NCBI GenBank assembly: GCA_947454155.1
Contig: CANGIT010000009.1
Location: 1-64,000, forward strand
Source of the DNA: Chitinophagaceae bacterium
Lineage (GTDB): Bacteria; Bacteroidota; Bacteroidia; Chitinophagales; Chitinophagaceae
Length of the DNA stretch: 64,000 nucleotides
Direction of reading: 5' to 3'
Shown: piece by piece, positions 52,738 to 62,264 of the stretch
How positions within the stretch are numbered: position 1 is the stretch's first letter
How the letters are laid out: the number at the start of each line of letters is the position of its first letter
The notes under the pieces: model-generated
What the model was told of the DNA's origin: nothing
The model's database searches: none
What the model saw: only the letters and a program-made list of their open reading frames with translations
Translations under genes and position numbers: made by a program

Positions 52738-53427
52738 ATGAAAAAAATAATCATTACTGCGCTGGCCATTGCCATCACCACTTTCTCTTATGCACAACGC
52801 ATCACCAAACTTATTTTCACCAACCAATGCAGTTCCATGACCATCAGCGTATTGCTGAATGAAAATGTAACCTTGAAAATTTCTCCGGATGGCGCTATCG
52901 CAGAATGGGGTGTGGATTTATATGCCGACAGAGGACAAAACAATTATATCGAGCATCCGCTGAAACCCTACGAAGGAAGGGTAGAGCAATATGGCCAATA
53001 CGACAATGAAGCCTTCAGAGGCAAATTGAAATACATCGGCAACAATCAGATCACTTATTATGGGAGTTACGAAGACAAATCGCTGGTGGGTAAAATCAAA
53101 AGCATCGGTGGCTTGAAGTTCAGTTATTATACCGTTTATGATGATGCGTTGATGGCCGGTAAAATCAAATCCGCCGGTGACCTCAATTTCTCTTTCTACA
53201 ATCAGTTCGACAATGATGCCTATAAAGGAAAAATCAAGTCGACCGGTGCCGCCAACTTTACTTATTACAGCTCTTTTGACGATAAAGCTTTCGCCGGAAA
53301 AATCAAAAGCCTGAACGGACAACCTTTCGTTTATTATTCTTCAGTGGAACAACAGCAATTCCGAGGTGCATTGAAATCGGGCAACATGCTGCAGATCATT
53401 GGAGGCATTACTTATTGGATCAGATAA
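52738..53427 (+). CDS. Secreted protein with six 23-residue repeats, unknown function
   Basis: The 229-residue protein has a signal peptide (MKKIIITALAIAITTFSYAQ). From about residue 83 it consists of six tandem units of 23-24 residues built on x-x-x-x-G-K-I-K-S-x-G-x-x-x-F-x-Y-Y-x-x-x-D-D, for example VGKIKSIGGLKFSYYTVYDD and YKGKIKSTGAANFTYYSSFDD. Regular aromatic pairs and alternating residues suggest a beta-solenoid or beta-hairpin stack. I do not recognise a family. It has no T9SS tail and no lipobox, so it is probably periplasmic or outer-membrane associated. It is convergent with miaE. Confidence 0.85.
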   Translation: MKKIIITALAIAITTFSYAQRITKLIFTNQCSSMTISVLLNENVTLKISPDGAIAEWGVDLYADRGQNNYIEHPLKPYEGRVEQYGQYDNEAFRGKLKYIGNNQITYYGSYEDKSLVGKIKSIGGLKFSYYTVYDDALMAGKIKSAGDLNFSFYNQFDNDAYKGKIKSTGAANFTYYSSFDDKAFAGKIKSLNGQPFVYYSSVEQQQFRGALKSGNMLQIIGGITYWIR

Positions 53428-53442
53428 ACATTTCGCAACGCA

Positions 53443-54057
53443 TCAATGAATTCTGTCGCCGCGAACTTCGGTGCTGTCCATTAATTCTTTTTCATACGCC
53501 AGCCATTCTTTCCAGCGGTCACGTACTGTTTTCTTCTCTACGTAATGCTCGGCCAGCGTGATGAACAAAGTATAATGCCCGGCTTCGCTTTCCATGAACT
53601 TTCTGTAAAACCTGCGCATGTAAGCATCATCCATGCCTTCGCTGAGTCGTTTGAATCTTTCGCAGCTTCTGGCTTCAATCAATGCCATGATGAGCATCTG
53701 ATCCAGAAATCTTTCCATGGGACTTCCGCCTTTTTTTTGAAAATCAATCAGCTTGTTCACATACACATCTTTTCTTTGACGGCCCAGCGGGAGATCGCGT
53801 TTTTTCAATTCGGCCAACACCATTCTGAAATGGCCCCATTCCTCGGTTACGATGGGACTGAGTTTTTCGACCATCAACGTTTTTTCCGGATTTTTTTGAA
53901 TCAGCGAAATGCAAGTGGTAGCGGCCTTCTGCTCGCAATAGGCATGATCGGTGAGAATATCGGCCAGGCTGATTTCGGCCAGATTGACCCAGCGAGGATC
54001 GGTAGGCAGTTGCAATCCCAGAATATTGCGGGTATGTTCGCTCAGATTTTTTTCCAT
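53443..54057 (-). CDS. miaE: tRNA 2-methylthio-N6-isopentenyladenosine-37 hydroxylase (MiaE)
   Basis: The 204-residue four-helix di-iron protein has the iron-binding E-x2-H pairs in EEWGHFRMV and ESEAGHYTL, plus EQKAAT and EARSCERF. DPRWVNLAEISLADILTDHAYCEQKAA is typical of MiaE. It oxygen-dependently hydroxylates the modified A37 of tRNA. The frame continues to 54078, but a -7 box at 54062-54069 lies inside that extension, so the ATG at 54057 is preferred. Confidence 0.92.
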   Translation of the reverse strand: MEKNLSEHTRNILGLQLPTDPRWVNLAEISLADILTDHAYCEQKAATTCISLIQKNPEKTLMVEKLSPIVTEEWGHFRMVLAELKKRDLPLGRQRKDVYVNKLIDFQKKGGSPMERFLDQMLIMALIEARSCERFKRLSEGMDDAYMRRFYRKFMESEAGHYTLFITLAEHYVEKKTVRDRWKEWLAYEKELMDSTEVRGDRIH

Positions 54058-54061
54058 GCGA

Positions 54062-54069
54062 CAAAGGTA
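54062..54069 (-). promoter_or_regulatory. Bacteroidota -7 box of miaE (TACCTTTG)
   Basis: The minus strand reads TACCTTTG ending four bases before the ATG, so the mRNA would be leaderless. Confidence 0.6.
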
Positions 54070-54149
54070 AAAAAGCAAACCAAAATAATGAACGTTGATA
54101 TGGCGCAGCCTTGCTGAAATTGATTTAATTTACACGATATTCATCTTAT

Positions 54150-56591
54150 ATGAGATTCATTTATCTGTTCATCACTTCGGCCATCACCATCTTCCTTTGC
54201 GTAACCTTGAATACCCATCTTATCTTACCTGCTCCATTGGGTAAGTTGCTGTCTCCTCAGGAAGGCATTTGGCAAAACGCAGAAGCCACCGACATGGACT
54301 ATTCTGCCGATCTTCATTTCAACGCGCTACAAGGCCAAGCGGAAGTCTATTTCGACAAGAGGCTGGTACCACACGTGTTTGCCGAAAAGGAAACGGATGC
54401 TTATTTCATACAGGGTTATCTGCATGCCCGCTTCAGGCTTTGGCAGATGGAACTGCAAACCCTTTATGCTGCGGGTAGAATCAGCGAATGGGTAGGAGAT
54501 ATTGCCGTTGACCATGACCGTGAGTTTCGCAGACTGGGAATGGTTTATGCAGCAGAACAATCACTCAAAGAAATGGAAGCTGATCCCCTCACCAAATCGG
54601 CCTGCGATGCTTATACCGCAGGTGTCAATGCCTACATAGGCACATTGAACCAAAGCAATTTACCACTCGAATATAAACTGCTGGGCGTTCAGCCAGAGAA
54701 ATGGAACAACCTGAAATCGGCCCTGTTTCTCAAATACATGACATTTGACCTTTGCGGCCATGATAACGATTTTGGCATGACCAATGCCATGAACTTTTTC
54801 AATAAAAAAGATTTCGACCTCTTATTCCCTGCTGTGCAAGATTCGTTGGATCCCATCATCCCCAAAGGCACGGTATACGCCACACCGCAGGTGCACCCTC
54901 ATGCCCCTGCCATGCTGGATTCTCTTTATTATCATTTCAAAAAAGACAGTGTTACCGTTACAGAAGTGGAGAAACCCAATCCAGAAAACGGCAGCAACAA
55001 CTGGGCGGTGGCAGGGTCCAAAACCAAAAGCGGCGCGCCTATTTTGTGCAACGACCCGCATTTGGGACTCAACCTTCCTTCTGTGTGGTACGAAATGCAA
55101 ATTTCAACACCCGAGCACAACACCTACGGTGTGAGCTTTCCGGGTGCTCCTGGCATCATCATCGGTTACAATGATTATTGCGCTTTCGGATTCACCAATG
55201 GAGGAAGAGATGTGAGGGATTATTACGAAATCAATTTCAAAGACCCTTCACGTGATGCCTACTGGTTCGACAGTGCCTGGGTAAAAACAGAAAGAAGAAT
55301 AGAACATATCAAGATAAAAGACAAACCCGAAATACTGGACACCGTAGCTTATACCATTTTCGGACCCGTAATGTATGATGGATCTTTTGCCGGAAAAACT
55401 CACATGAACCCGGGAAAGAATTATGCGGTAAAATGGGCCGGTCACCAAAACAGCAATGAGTTCAAACTATTTTATCTGCTCGACAGAGCTAAAAATTACA
55501 ACGATTATCTCGAGGCTTCACATTATCTATTTTCACCCGGACAAAACATTGTCTTTGCCAGCAAAAATGGCGACATCGCCTTACGGACACAAGGTCGTTT
55601 TCCGGCCAAGTGGGAAGGGCAAGGCGACTTCATCATGCCCGGCACCGACAGCAGTTATCTGTGGCAGGATTTTATTCCTGAAAATGAAACACCATTTCAA
55701 TACAACCCGGAAAGAGGTTTTGTAAGCAGCGCCAACCAGCGCCCGACAGATACCGCCTATCATTATTACCTCGGCAGAGAATATCCCATGCCGCGTGGCA
55801 TCATCATCAACAGAAAGCTGAATGCCTTACAAGACATCACGGTGAGAGACATGATGGATTTGCAAAACAACAATTACAATGTGCTGGCCGAAATGTCGGT
55901 GCCCATCATCTTGAAAAACATCGATCCCATCGACCTGAATCCCACTGCACGTCAGTATCTGAATGAATTGTCGCAATGGAAATATACCTACTCCGCCAAC
56001 GACATCAGACCGACGATTTACGAACTGACCTGGAAAGCATTGTATGATACGGTTTACCAAGACGAATACCAGCATGCACCGGTCAATACATTGCAGCCAT
56101 ATACCTCTACGTTGATAGAAGCCCTGCTGAAAGATTCCTCCTATCATTTTGTTGATGACATCACTACCGGCGAAGTGGAAACACTTCCTGTGATGATGAC
56201 CAAAGCTTTTAAAAAAGCGGTAGCCACAGCCGAAAAACTTAAATCCGAAAATAAGTTATCATGGGGTGTTTACCAGGATGCGCATATCGATCATTTGTTG
56301 AAAATCCCTTCCTTAAGCACACAACATCTGCAAGTCAATGGAGGCGCCAATACTCCCAATGCCAATACTTCCAATCATGGTCCAAGCTGGCGCATGATTG
56401 TACATTTGCTGTCAGAAACAGAGGCTTATGGCATTTATCCCGGAGGACAAAACGGCAATCCCGGCAGCAGATTTTACGATGATGGCATTGCCAAATGGAC
56501 AGAAGGCAAATATTATCCCTTGTGGATGATGAGAATAGAGCAGTCGAAAGACCAAAGAGTGAAATGGAAAATGAGATTCTCTCGCAGCTAA
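54150..56591 (+). CDS. Penicillin acylase family protein (Ntn hydrolase)
   Basis: The 813-residue precursor has an N-terminal signal or anchor (about 3-24) and the S45 layout. The alpha-chain part has LVPHVFAEKETDAYFIQGYLHARFRLWQMEL and GRISEWVG. A spacer follows, then the self-cleavage site NGSNNWAVAG with the nucleophilic Ser near 282; the beta chain has NDPHLGLNLPSVWYEM and GYNDYCAFGFTNGGRD. Late GNPGSRFYDDGIAKW is also conserved. Such enzymes hydrolyse amides such as acyl-homoserine lactones or beta-lactam side chains; the substrate here is unknown. Confidence 0.93.
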   Translation: MRFIYLFITSAITIFLCVTLNTHLILPAPLGKLLSPQEGIWQNAEATDMDYSADLHFNALQGQAEVYFDKRLVPHVFAEKETDAYFIQGYLHARFRLWQMELQTLYAAGRISEWVGDIAVDHDREFRRLGMVYAAEQSLKEMEADPLTKSACDAYTAGVNAYIGTLNQSNLPLEYKLLGVQPEKWNNLKSALFLKYMTFDLCGHDNDFGMTNAMNFFNKKDFDLLFPAVQDSLDPIIPKGTVYATPQVHPHAPAMLDSLYYHFKKDSVTVTEVEKPNPENGSNNWAVAGSKTKSGAPILCNDPHLGLNLPSVWYEMQISTPEHNTYGVSFPGAPGIIIGYNDYCAFGFTNGGRDVRDYYEINFKDPSRDAYWFDSAWVKTERRIEHIKIKDKPEILDTVAYTIFGPVMYDGSFAGKTHMNPGKNYAVKWAGHQNSNEFKLFYLLDRAKNYNDYLEASHYLFSPGQNIVFASKNGDIALRTQGRFPAKWEGQGDFIMPGTDSSYLWQDFIPENETPFQYNPERGFVSSANQRPTDTAYHYYLGREYPMPRGIIINRKLNALQDITVRDMMDLQNNNYNVLAEMSVPIILKNIDPIDLNPTARQYLNELSQWKYTYSANDIRPTIYELTWKALYDTVYQDEYQHAPVNTLQPYTSTLIEALLKDSSYHFVDDITTGEVETLPVMMTKAFKKAVATAEKLKSENKLSWGVYQDAHIDHLLKIPSLSTQHLQVNGGANTPNANTSNHGPSWRMIVHLLSETEAYGIYPGGQNGNPGSRFYDDGIAKWTEGKYYPLWMMRIEQSKDQRVKWKMRFSRS

Positions 56592-56623
56592 AATTCAATC
56601 CAGATAAATATTAATCACCTAAA

Positions 56624-56983
56624 ATGAAATGTTCGATGAAAACTATGTTATCCATATTGTTGATGGCCCTTTTGTCGTTTGCGCTTTGTATTTACCTGCC
56701 GTGGTGGAGTATTGCCATGGCATGCTATATCGTATCCGCGCTCATCCGTCAGAAAAGAGGGTGGGCATTTCTTTCAGGTTTTGTTGCGATGTTTCTGCTC
56801 TGGGGAGGCATGAGCTGGTGGATCAGTTATAAAAACGATCATCTGCTGGCCCATAAAATATCTTTACTGATACTGAAAACTGACAGCCCAATTGAATTGA
56901 TTTTACTCACCGGATGCATCGGTGCGGTCATTGGTGGCTTTGCCGCCTGGTCGGGATCGTTTGTTCGTCCTGCTGCAAAATAA
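56624..56983 (+). CDS. Small membrane protein of unknown function
   Basis: The 119-residue protein has four hydrophobic segments (about 8-35 as one or two, 50-66 and 92-112). ALIRQKRGWAFLSGFVAMFLLWGG lies between the first helices. I have seen similar short proteins in Bacteroidota but know of no function. It starts 32 bases after the penicillin acylase gene on the same strand. Confidence 0.72.
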   Translation: MKCSMKTMLSILLMALLSFALCIYLPWWSIAMACYIVSALIRQKRGWAFLSGFVAMFLLWGGMSWWISYKNDHLLAHKISLLILKTDSPIELILLTGCIGAVIGGFAAWSGSFVRPAAK

Positions 56984-57046
56984 GTGAACATTCCTTTCAA
57001 GCTACATGGAAGACAAACCGTATCAATTTCATAAAATCAGCTACTC

Positions 57047-59596
57047 ATGAAGCATTTACCGCTTTTAATTCTTTCTTTAATCCTTACACCCATTTGTTTC
57101 GCACAAAAAATCAGCGGGTTCATACAAGATGAAAACGGCATGGCATTGCCATATTCCTCAGTTACTTTAAGAGGCACTTCAAAAGGGGTATCGGCCAACA
57201 ATAAAGCGATGTACAGCTTTAGTCTGAAACCCGGCAAATACATATTGGTTTGTCAGCATATCGGCTATACTACAGTTGAAAAGGAGATAGAATTAAACGA
57301 TGACATCCAAGTGGACTTTATTTTGAAACGTCAGCAACTGGATATGGGCGAAGTGGTCATCAAATCGGGCGATAATCCTGCCAATGCAGTGATTCGAGAG
57401 GCTATCAAAAGAAGAACATATTACAATGAACAAGTGAAAGGTTTCACCTGCGACCTTTATGAAAAAGACATCATCCGTTTGCGCAATTTACCCGACAAGA
57501 TATTTGGACAAAAAGTACCCGATGAAGATAAAAAAGTGATGGGGCTCGACACCACAGGCAGCGGCATCATCTATCTTACGGAATCCGTATCGAAAGTATA
57601 TTCCCAACAACCCGACAAATTCAAACTGGAAGTAAAAAGCAGCCGGCTCAGTGGCAGCAACAGTTTTGGCTTCAGCTTTCCCACTTTCATCAGTTTGTAT
57701 ACCAACAATGTATCTGTATTTAAAAATGGATTTTCATCCAGGGGTTACATTTCGCCGATAGCGGATGGCGCTTTGCATTACTACAAATTCAAGATGCTGG
57801 GCACTTTCGAAGAAAACGGCAAGATGGTCAATTCGATACGCGTTACACCCAAAAGAAAATACGAACCATTGTTCAGCGGCATCATCAACATCACCGATGG
57901 CGACTGGCGCATTCACAGCTTCGACCTTACATTGACCAAAGAATCGCAGCTGGAAGTGATTGACACTTTACGCATCACACAGTTGCATGTGCCTGTAGGT
58001 GATGATATCTGGCGTTCCAAAAACCAGTTGCTGCATTTCAATGTAAAAATGTTTTCCATCGATGCGGGCGGTGATTTTCTTTCCGTGTATTCCGACTATG
58101 AAATCAACCCGGCTTTCGACAAAAAAATATTCGATAAGGTGGTGATCAAATATGACACAGCGGTGAATAAGAAAAAGCTGGAATACTGGGATACGATTCG
58201 TCCGGTTCCCTTAGAGAAAGACGAGGCCAATGATTATCGCATCAAAGACAGTTTATTCAAAATAAGACAAGATTCTTCCTATTGGGCCAACAATATAGAT
58301 TCCTTAAAAAAACGTCAGGGAAAACTGAAACCCTATGAAGTGATTTACAGTGGTATCAACCGAACCCATTACAGCAAAACAAACCCATATAGCTGGGGCG
58401 TGGGCGCTTTGATATACAATACCGGCTATAATCTGGCGGAAGGATTGGTTGTGGAGATGGTAGGCAACTACGACAGAAAATTTAATCACAATAAAATCAA
58501 ACTGACACTGAATCCTAACCTAAGATATGGATTCAGCAATACCCACCTCAATGCCTGGGCCGATGCTGAAATCAGGTTTTCCAAAAATTCCAACGACCAG
58601 CTCAACAGAGATGTATGGAGGGTTTCAGGAGGGAAGGCCGTCATGCAGTACAACAGCGACAATCCTGTGAGTCCGCTGGTCAACTCCATCACCACGCTGA
58701 TGTATGGCCGAAATGAGATGAAGACCTACGAAAAGGAATATCTGACACTGTATTACTCGAAGAAATACGAATCGGGCATAAAATTTTCGTTACGGGCCGA
58801 ATACGCCAACAGAATGCCTTTGTTCAACACTTCACATTTCACTTTCAGAAAAAAAGACAGTGTGAACATCACCGAAAACTATCCGGTGGAAAAAGTTACA
58901 GTAAACGACATACAACAGAACCAGGCATTTCAACTGGGCTTCCGCATGAGCGTGAAACCCGGACAACGGTTCATACAATTTCCTAATCAAAAAGTGGCCA
59001 TCGGATCCAATTATCCCACTTTCACTTTCACCTACATCAAAGCGATTCCGGGATTTCTGGGCAGCGATGCCGATTTCGACAAATGGAGCCTGGAAATCAA
59101 TGACGACCGCAATTTGAAGCTGGCCGGTTTGCTGAAGTACAACTTCACCTTGGGCGGATTTTTAAACAACCGAAGGGTTTTCATTCAAGACTACAAGCAT
59201 TTCAACAGTAATGCCGTCAGGGCCACTTCATCCTACGTGAATGGCTACCAGCTGCTGAATTCCTATGCCTATTCAAACACGGCAAAGCTCGTGTGTGAAG
59301 TCCATCTCGAACATCACTTCAATGGCATGATCACCAACAAAATCCCTTTCCTGAAACAATGGAAATGGAACCTGGTTGTAGGTACCAACAGTTATTACAT
59401 CAGAAAAAAGGAAAACTATGTGGAGTATTTTGTGGGATTGGAAAATATTCTAAAAATATTCCGTTTCGATTTTGTGTCGGGGTATATGAATGGAAAATAC
59501 CACAACTCTTCCTTGGTACTGGGTACTGGCGGTTTGCTGGGCGACAGCATCAACAAGACTTCAGCCGGAGGCAAATCCATTAGTCTGACCTTTTAA
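57047..59596 (+). CDS. DUF5686/carboxypeptidase-regulatory-like domain outer-membrane protein
   Basis: The 849-residue protein has a signal peptide (1-19, ending CFAQ) and a carboxypeptidase regulatory-like domain (about 20-105; KISGFIQDENGMALPYSSVTLRGTSKG, GYTTVEKEIEL). The DUF5686 region follows, with AVIREAIKRRTYYNEQVKGFTCDLYEKDIIRL near 115-150 and SSRLSGSNSFGFSFPTF. The C-terminal half has alternating strands like an outer-membrane barrel and ends in an aromatic residue (SLTF). The first domain and barrel recall TonB-dependent receptors, but a plug domain is absent. Function unknown. ATG start. Confidence 0.9.
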   Translation: MKHLPLLILSLILTPICFAQKISGFIQDENGMALPYSSVTLRGTSKGVSANNKAMYSFSLKPGKYILVCQHIGYTTVEKEIELNDDIQVDFILKRQQLDMGEVVIKSGDNPANAVIREAIKRRTYYNEQVKGFTCDLYEKDIIRLRNLPDKIFGQKVPDEDKKVMGLDTTGSGIIYLTESVSKVYSQQPDKFKLEVKSSRLSGSNSFGFSFPTFISLYTNNVSVFKNGFSSRGYISPIADGALHYYKFKMLGTFEENGKMVNSIRVTPKRKYEPLFSGIINITDGDWRIHSFDLTLTKESQLEVIDTLRITQLHVPVGDDIWRSKNQLLHFNVKMFSIDAGGDFLSVYSDYEINPAFDKKIFDKVVIKYDTAVNKKKLEYWDTIRPVPLEKDEANDYRIKDSLFKIRQDSSYWANNIDSLKKRQGKLKPYEVIYSGINRTHYSKTNPYSWGVGALIYNTGYNLAEGLVVEMVGNYDRKFNHNKIKLTLNPNLRYGFSNTHLNAWADAEIRFSKNSNDQLNRDVWRVSGGKAVMQYNSDNPVSPLVNSITTLMYGRNEMKTYEKEYLTLYYSKKYESGIKFSLRAEYANRMPLFNTSHFTFRKKDSVNITENYPVEKVTVNDIQQNQAFQLGFRMSVKPGQRFIQFPNQKVAIGSNYPTFTFTYIKAIPGFLGSDADFDKWSLEINDDRNLKLAGLLKYNFTLGGFLNNRRVFIQDYKHFNSNAVRATSSYVNGYQLLNSYAYSNTAKLVCEVHLEHHFNGMITNKIPFLKQWKWNLVVGTNSYYIRKKENYVEYFVGLENILKIFRFDFVSGYMNGKYHNSSLVLGTGGLLGDSINKTSAGGKSISLTF

Positions 59597-59643
59597 AAAT
59601 CAAGCATACATTTCTTTTATACACCCCCCAAAAAAAGATTCCT

Positions 59644-59651
59644 TATTTTTG
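59644..59651 (+). promoter_or_regulatory. Bacteroidota -7 box (TATTTTTG)
   Basis: TATTTTTG lies 76 bases before the ATG of trhO; no clear -33 element. Confidence 0.45.
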
Positions 59652-59727
59652 CCTTGTTATTTGGTTTGCCCTGCAAGCATCCAATCTTTTCACAAGATTT
59701 CCTGACATCAGGATCAAATAGAAATTT

Positions 59728-60759
59728 ATGGCAGTACTACACAACCGGGTTTCCCAGGCGGAGCTGAAGCAGCGCCTGATGGAAGAAACCGAACATCGTA
59801 TCACCATCTCTTTTTACCATTATTTCCCTATCGCCAATCCGCAAGAATTCCGAGATGAATTTTACAAAGGGTTACATGCTTTGAAAGTTTTCGGGCGCAT
59901 TTATGTGGCTTCCGAAGGCATCAATGCGCAAATCAGTGTGCCCGAAAGCAATTTTGAAGCTTTCCACCAATATCTCTACAGCCATGAACCGCTGAATGGA
60001 CTACGTTTGAACATTGCCGTAGACGACGATGGCAAATCGTTCTGGGTATTGAAAGTGAAACTGCGCGAAAAGATTGTTGCCGATGGCATCAATGATCCGG
60101 AATTCAGCATGGAACGAAAAGGAAAATATGTGAATGCTGAAGAATTCAACCAACTTTCATCAGATCCTGAAACGGTGATAGTGGATATGCGTAATCACTA
60201 TGAATATGAAGTAGGTCATTTTGAAAACGCCATAGAAGTTCCCAGTGATACCTTTCGTGAGCAATTGCCGATGGCCGCGGAGATGCTTTCCGATAAAAAA
60301 GAAAAAAACATCATCATGTACTGTACAGGAGGCATCCGTTGCGAAAAAGCCAGTGCATACATGCTACATCAGGGTTTCAAGAATGTTTTCCATTTGGAAG
60401 GCGGCATCATCCATTATGCCAATAATGTGAAACAGAAAAACCTGCAAAATAAATTCCACGGCAAAAACTTCGTATTCGACGACAGGCTGGGAGAGCGCAT
60501 TTCGGATGAGATCATTGCCAAATGCCATCAGTGCGGACAACCGGCAGACACCCACACCAATTGTAAAAATGAAGGCTGTCACTTGCTGTTCATACAATGC
60601 GAGGCATGTGCAAAACAATACGCAGGCTGTTGCAGTGAAAAATGTCACGACATCATTCAACTGCCGGAAGAAGAGCAAAAGCAATTACGCAAGGGGATTG
60701 ACAAAGGGATGATGGTGTTTAACAAATCGAGGAGAAGGAAGAAGGAAGATTTGAAATAA
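59728..60759 (+). CDS. trhO: tRNA uridine(34) hydroxylase TrhO (YceA, rhodanese-related)
   Basis: The 343-residue protein has the TrhO N domain ([44 protein letters not shown]) and a rhodanese domain (about 140-235; [23 protein letters not shown]) with the active Cys near 197 in [17 protein letters not shown]-terminal zinc-ribbon-like Cys cluster has CHQCG, C-x4-C, C-x2-C and CCSEKC. It uses prephenate-derived chemistry or oxygen to add hydroxyl at U34 of tRNA in known relatives. ATG start; no operon partner. Confidence 0.93.
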   Translation: MAVLHNRVSQAELKQRLMEETEHRITISFYHYFPIANPQEFRDEFYKGLHALKVFGRIYVASEGINAQISVPESNFEAFHQYLYSHEPLNGLRLNIAVDDDGKSFWVLKVKLREKIVADGINDPEFSMERKGKYVNAEEFNQLSSDPETVIVDMRNHYEYEVGHFENAIEVPSDTFREQLPMAAEMLSDKKEKNIIMYCTGGIRCEKASAYMLHQGFKNVFHLEGGIIHYANNVKQKNLQNKFHGKNFVFDDRLGERISDEIIAKCHQCGQPADTHTNCKNEGCHLLFIQCEACAKQYAGCCSEKCHDIIQLPEEEQKQLRKGIDKGMMVFNKSRRRKKEDLK

Positions 60760-60849
60760 AAAATAAGGAATATGGAATAAGAAATAGCGAATGTAAGATG
60801 TATTATTTTTTGGTTCCTTACTATAGTAAATGTTTAGTATGTTTCGCGG

Positions 60850-60920
60850 GTTTCGAAGGTTAATAAAAATAATCTTCCAAACTTACAAAACCTACCAAAC
60901 CCTAAACAAAAAACACCAAA
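60850..60920 (+). repeat. Short-period degenerate repeat tract
   Basis: The spacer between trhO and ychF contains CTTCCAAACTTACAAAACC and TACCAAACCCTAAACAAAAA, a degenerate run of 9- to 10-base CnTACCAAA-like units. It resembles the reverse complement of the rlmB minisatellite and the short tract at about 50685-50715 (CCTACCAAATTTACCCAAC). No gene is evident. Confidence 0.45.
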
Positions 60921-60955
60921 AGAGCGCAGCGACAAAACCACCAACACGCGAAGCG

Positions 60956-62059
60956 TTACACATTAAACCTGAAGTGCATCACATCACCATCCTGCACCAG
61001 ATATTCCTTTCCTTCAATTCTTAATTTACCATTATCGCGGCATGCGGCTTCGGAGCCGTAATGAACAAAATCGTTGTAGGCGATTACTTCGGCCTTGATG
61101 AATCCTTTTTCAAAATCGGTATGAATAACACTGGCGGCCTGAGGGGCTTTCCAGCCTTTATGGATGGTCCAGGCGCGTACTTCCTGCACACCGGCAGTGA
61201 AATAAGTGGAGAGGTTGAGTAACTTGTAAGTAGAGTGAATCAAACGGTCGAGAGCGGGTTCCACCATTTTGTATTCTTCCATGAACATCTGCTTGTCTTC
61301 CGGACTGTCGAACTCGGCAATTTGTGCTTCGATGGCGTTGGTCATCACGATGGTTTCATTGCCTTCGTTTTTCACTGCTTCGATCAGTGCCGCGGAAAAT
61401 TTATTACCGGTATGCATAGAAGCCTCGTCTACATTGGCCACATAAAGTATCGGTTTGTTGGTCAGAAGAAACAAATCGGCGATGGCCGGTAATTCTTCTT
61501 TGGTCAATCCCAACGACAAGATGTTCTTTCCTTTATTCAAATGCTCCTGGCATCTTTTTAAAATTTCATATTCCTCTTTGATTTTGGGATCGCTGCCTTG
61601 TTTGGCGATTTTTTCGGAACGCTGCATTTTCTTCTCTACGCTTTCCAGGTCTTTCAGCTGCAATTCGGTCTCAATGATTTCTTTGTCGCCAACCGGATTG
61701 ATGGGGCCTTCATCCCTTAAAATATTCTCATCTTCAAAACAACGAATTACATGAATGATAGCATCCACCTCACGGATATTGGCCAGGAATTTATTACCCA
61801 AACCTTCTCCCTTGCTGGCTCCTCTCACGAGTCCGGCGATATCCACGATTTCAATTTGTGTAGGCACTACTCGATCGGGCTTTACCAGCTCTTCCAGTTT
61901 ATTCAACCTGGGATCGGGTACATTCACCAAACCGGTATTGGGCTCGATGGTGCAAAAACGATAATTGCTGGCCTGCGCTTTGGCGCTGCTGCTCACCGCG
62001 TTGAAAAGGGTTGATTTGCCTACATTGGGTAATCCTACGATACCTGCCTTTAATGCCAT
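60956..62059 (-). CDS. ychF: Redox-regulated ATPase/GTPase YchF (OLA1 family)
   Basis: The 367-residue protein is an Obg-like P-loop NTPase: [18 protein letters not shown] (G1), [20 protein letters not shown] (G3), and an N-V-D-E in place of the N-K-x-D base motif (YVANVDEA), which explains ATP preference in the family. A coiled-coil region lies near 130-200 and a C-terminal TGS-like domain has [19 protein letters not shown]. It binds ribosomes; its exact role is unsettled. Preceded by a consensus -7 box. Confidence 0.96.
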   Translation of the reverse strand: MALKAGIVGLPNVGKSTLFNAVSSSAKAQASNYRFCTIEPNTGLVNVPDPRLNKLEELVKPDRVVPTQIEIVDIAGLVRGASKGEGLGNKFLANIREVDAIIHVIRCFEDENILRDEGPINPVGDKEIIETELQLKDLESVEKKMQRSEKIAKQGSDPKIKEEYEILKRCQEHLNKGKNILSLGLTKEELPAIADLFLLTNKPILYVANVDEASMHTGNKFSAALIEAVKNEGNETIVMTNAIEAQIAEFDSPEDKQMFMEEYKMVEPALDRLIHSTYKLLNLSTYFTAGVQEVRAWTIHKGWKAPQAASVIHTDFEKGFIKAEVIAYNDFVHYGSEAACRDNGKLRIEGKEYLVQDGDVMHFRFNV

Positions 62060-62081
62060 TTTACTTGATTTTTAGAAGGCG

Positions 62082-62089
62082 CAAAGGTA
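62082..62089 (-). promoter_or_regulatory. Bacteroidota -7 box of ychF (TACCTTTG)
   Basis: The minus strand reads TACCTTTG, 22 bases before the ychF ATG. Confidence 0.65.
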
Positions 62090-62187
62090 GGGGAATAAGG
62101 GTAAAGTTTAAAGGGGTTTAAGGGTTAACTGGTTTACAGGTTTGCTCAAAGCGATGTCGGCAAGAAGGGTATTAGGTTTACATCTAT

Positions 62188-62240
62188 GAAACTCGAAAAC
62201 ATGACAACATAAAAAGTTGGAAACGCGGAAACTCGAAAAC
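62188..62240 (+). repeat. Direct repeat GAAACTCGAAAAC in intergenic spacer
   Basis: The 13-base word GAAACTCGAAAAC occurs exactly at 62188 and 62228, 40 bases apart, with similar A-rich words (GTTGGAAAC, AAACTTGCAAACTG) around them. It sits downstream of the PIN toxin and upstream of ychF on the minus strand. Confidence 0.7.
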
Positions 62241-62264
62241 TTGCAAACTGATATACACGAAAAC

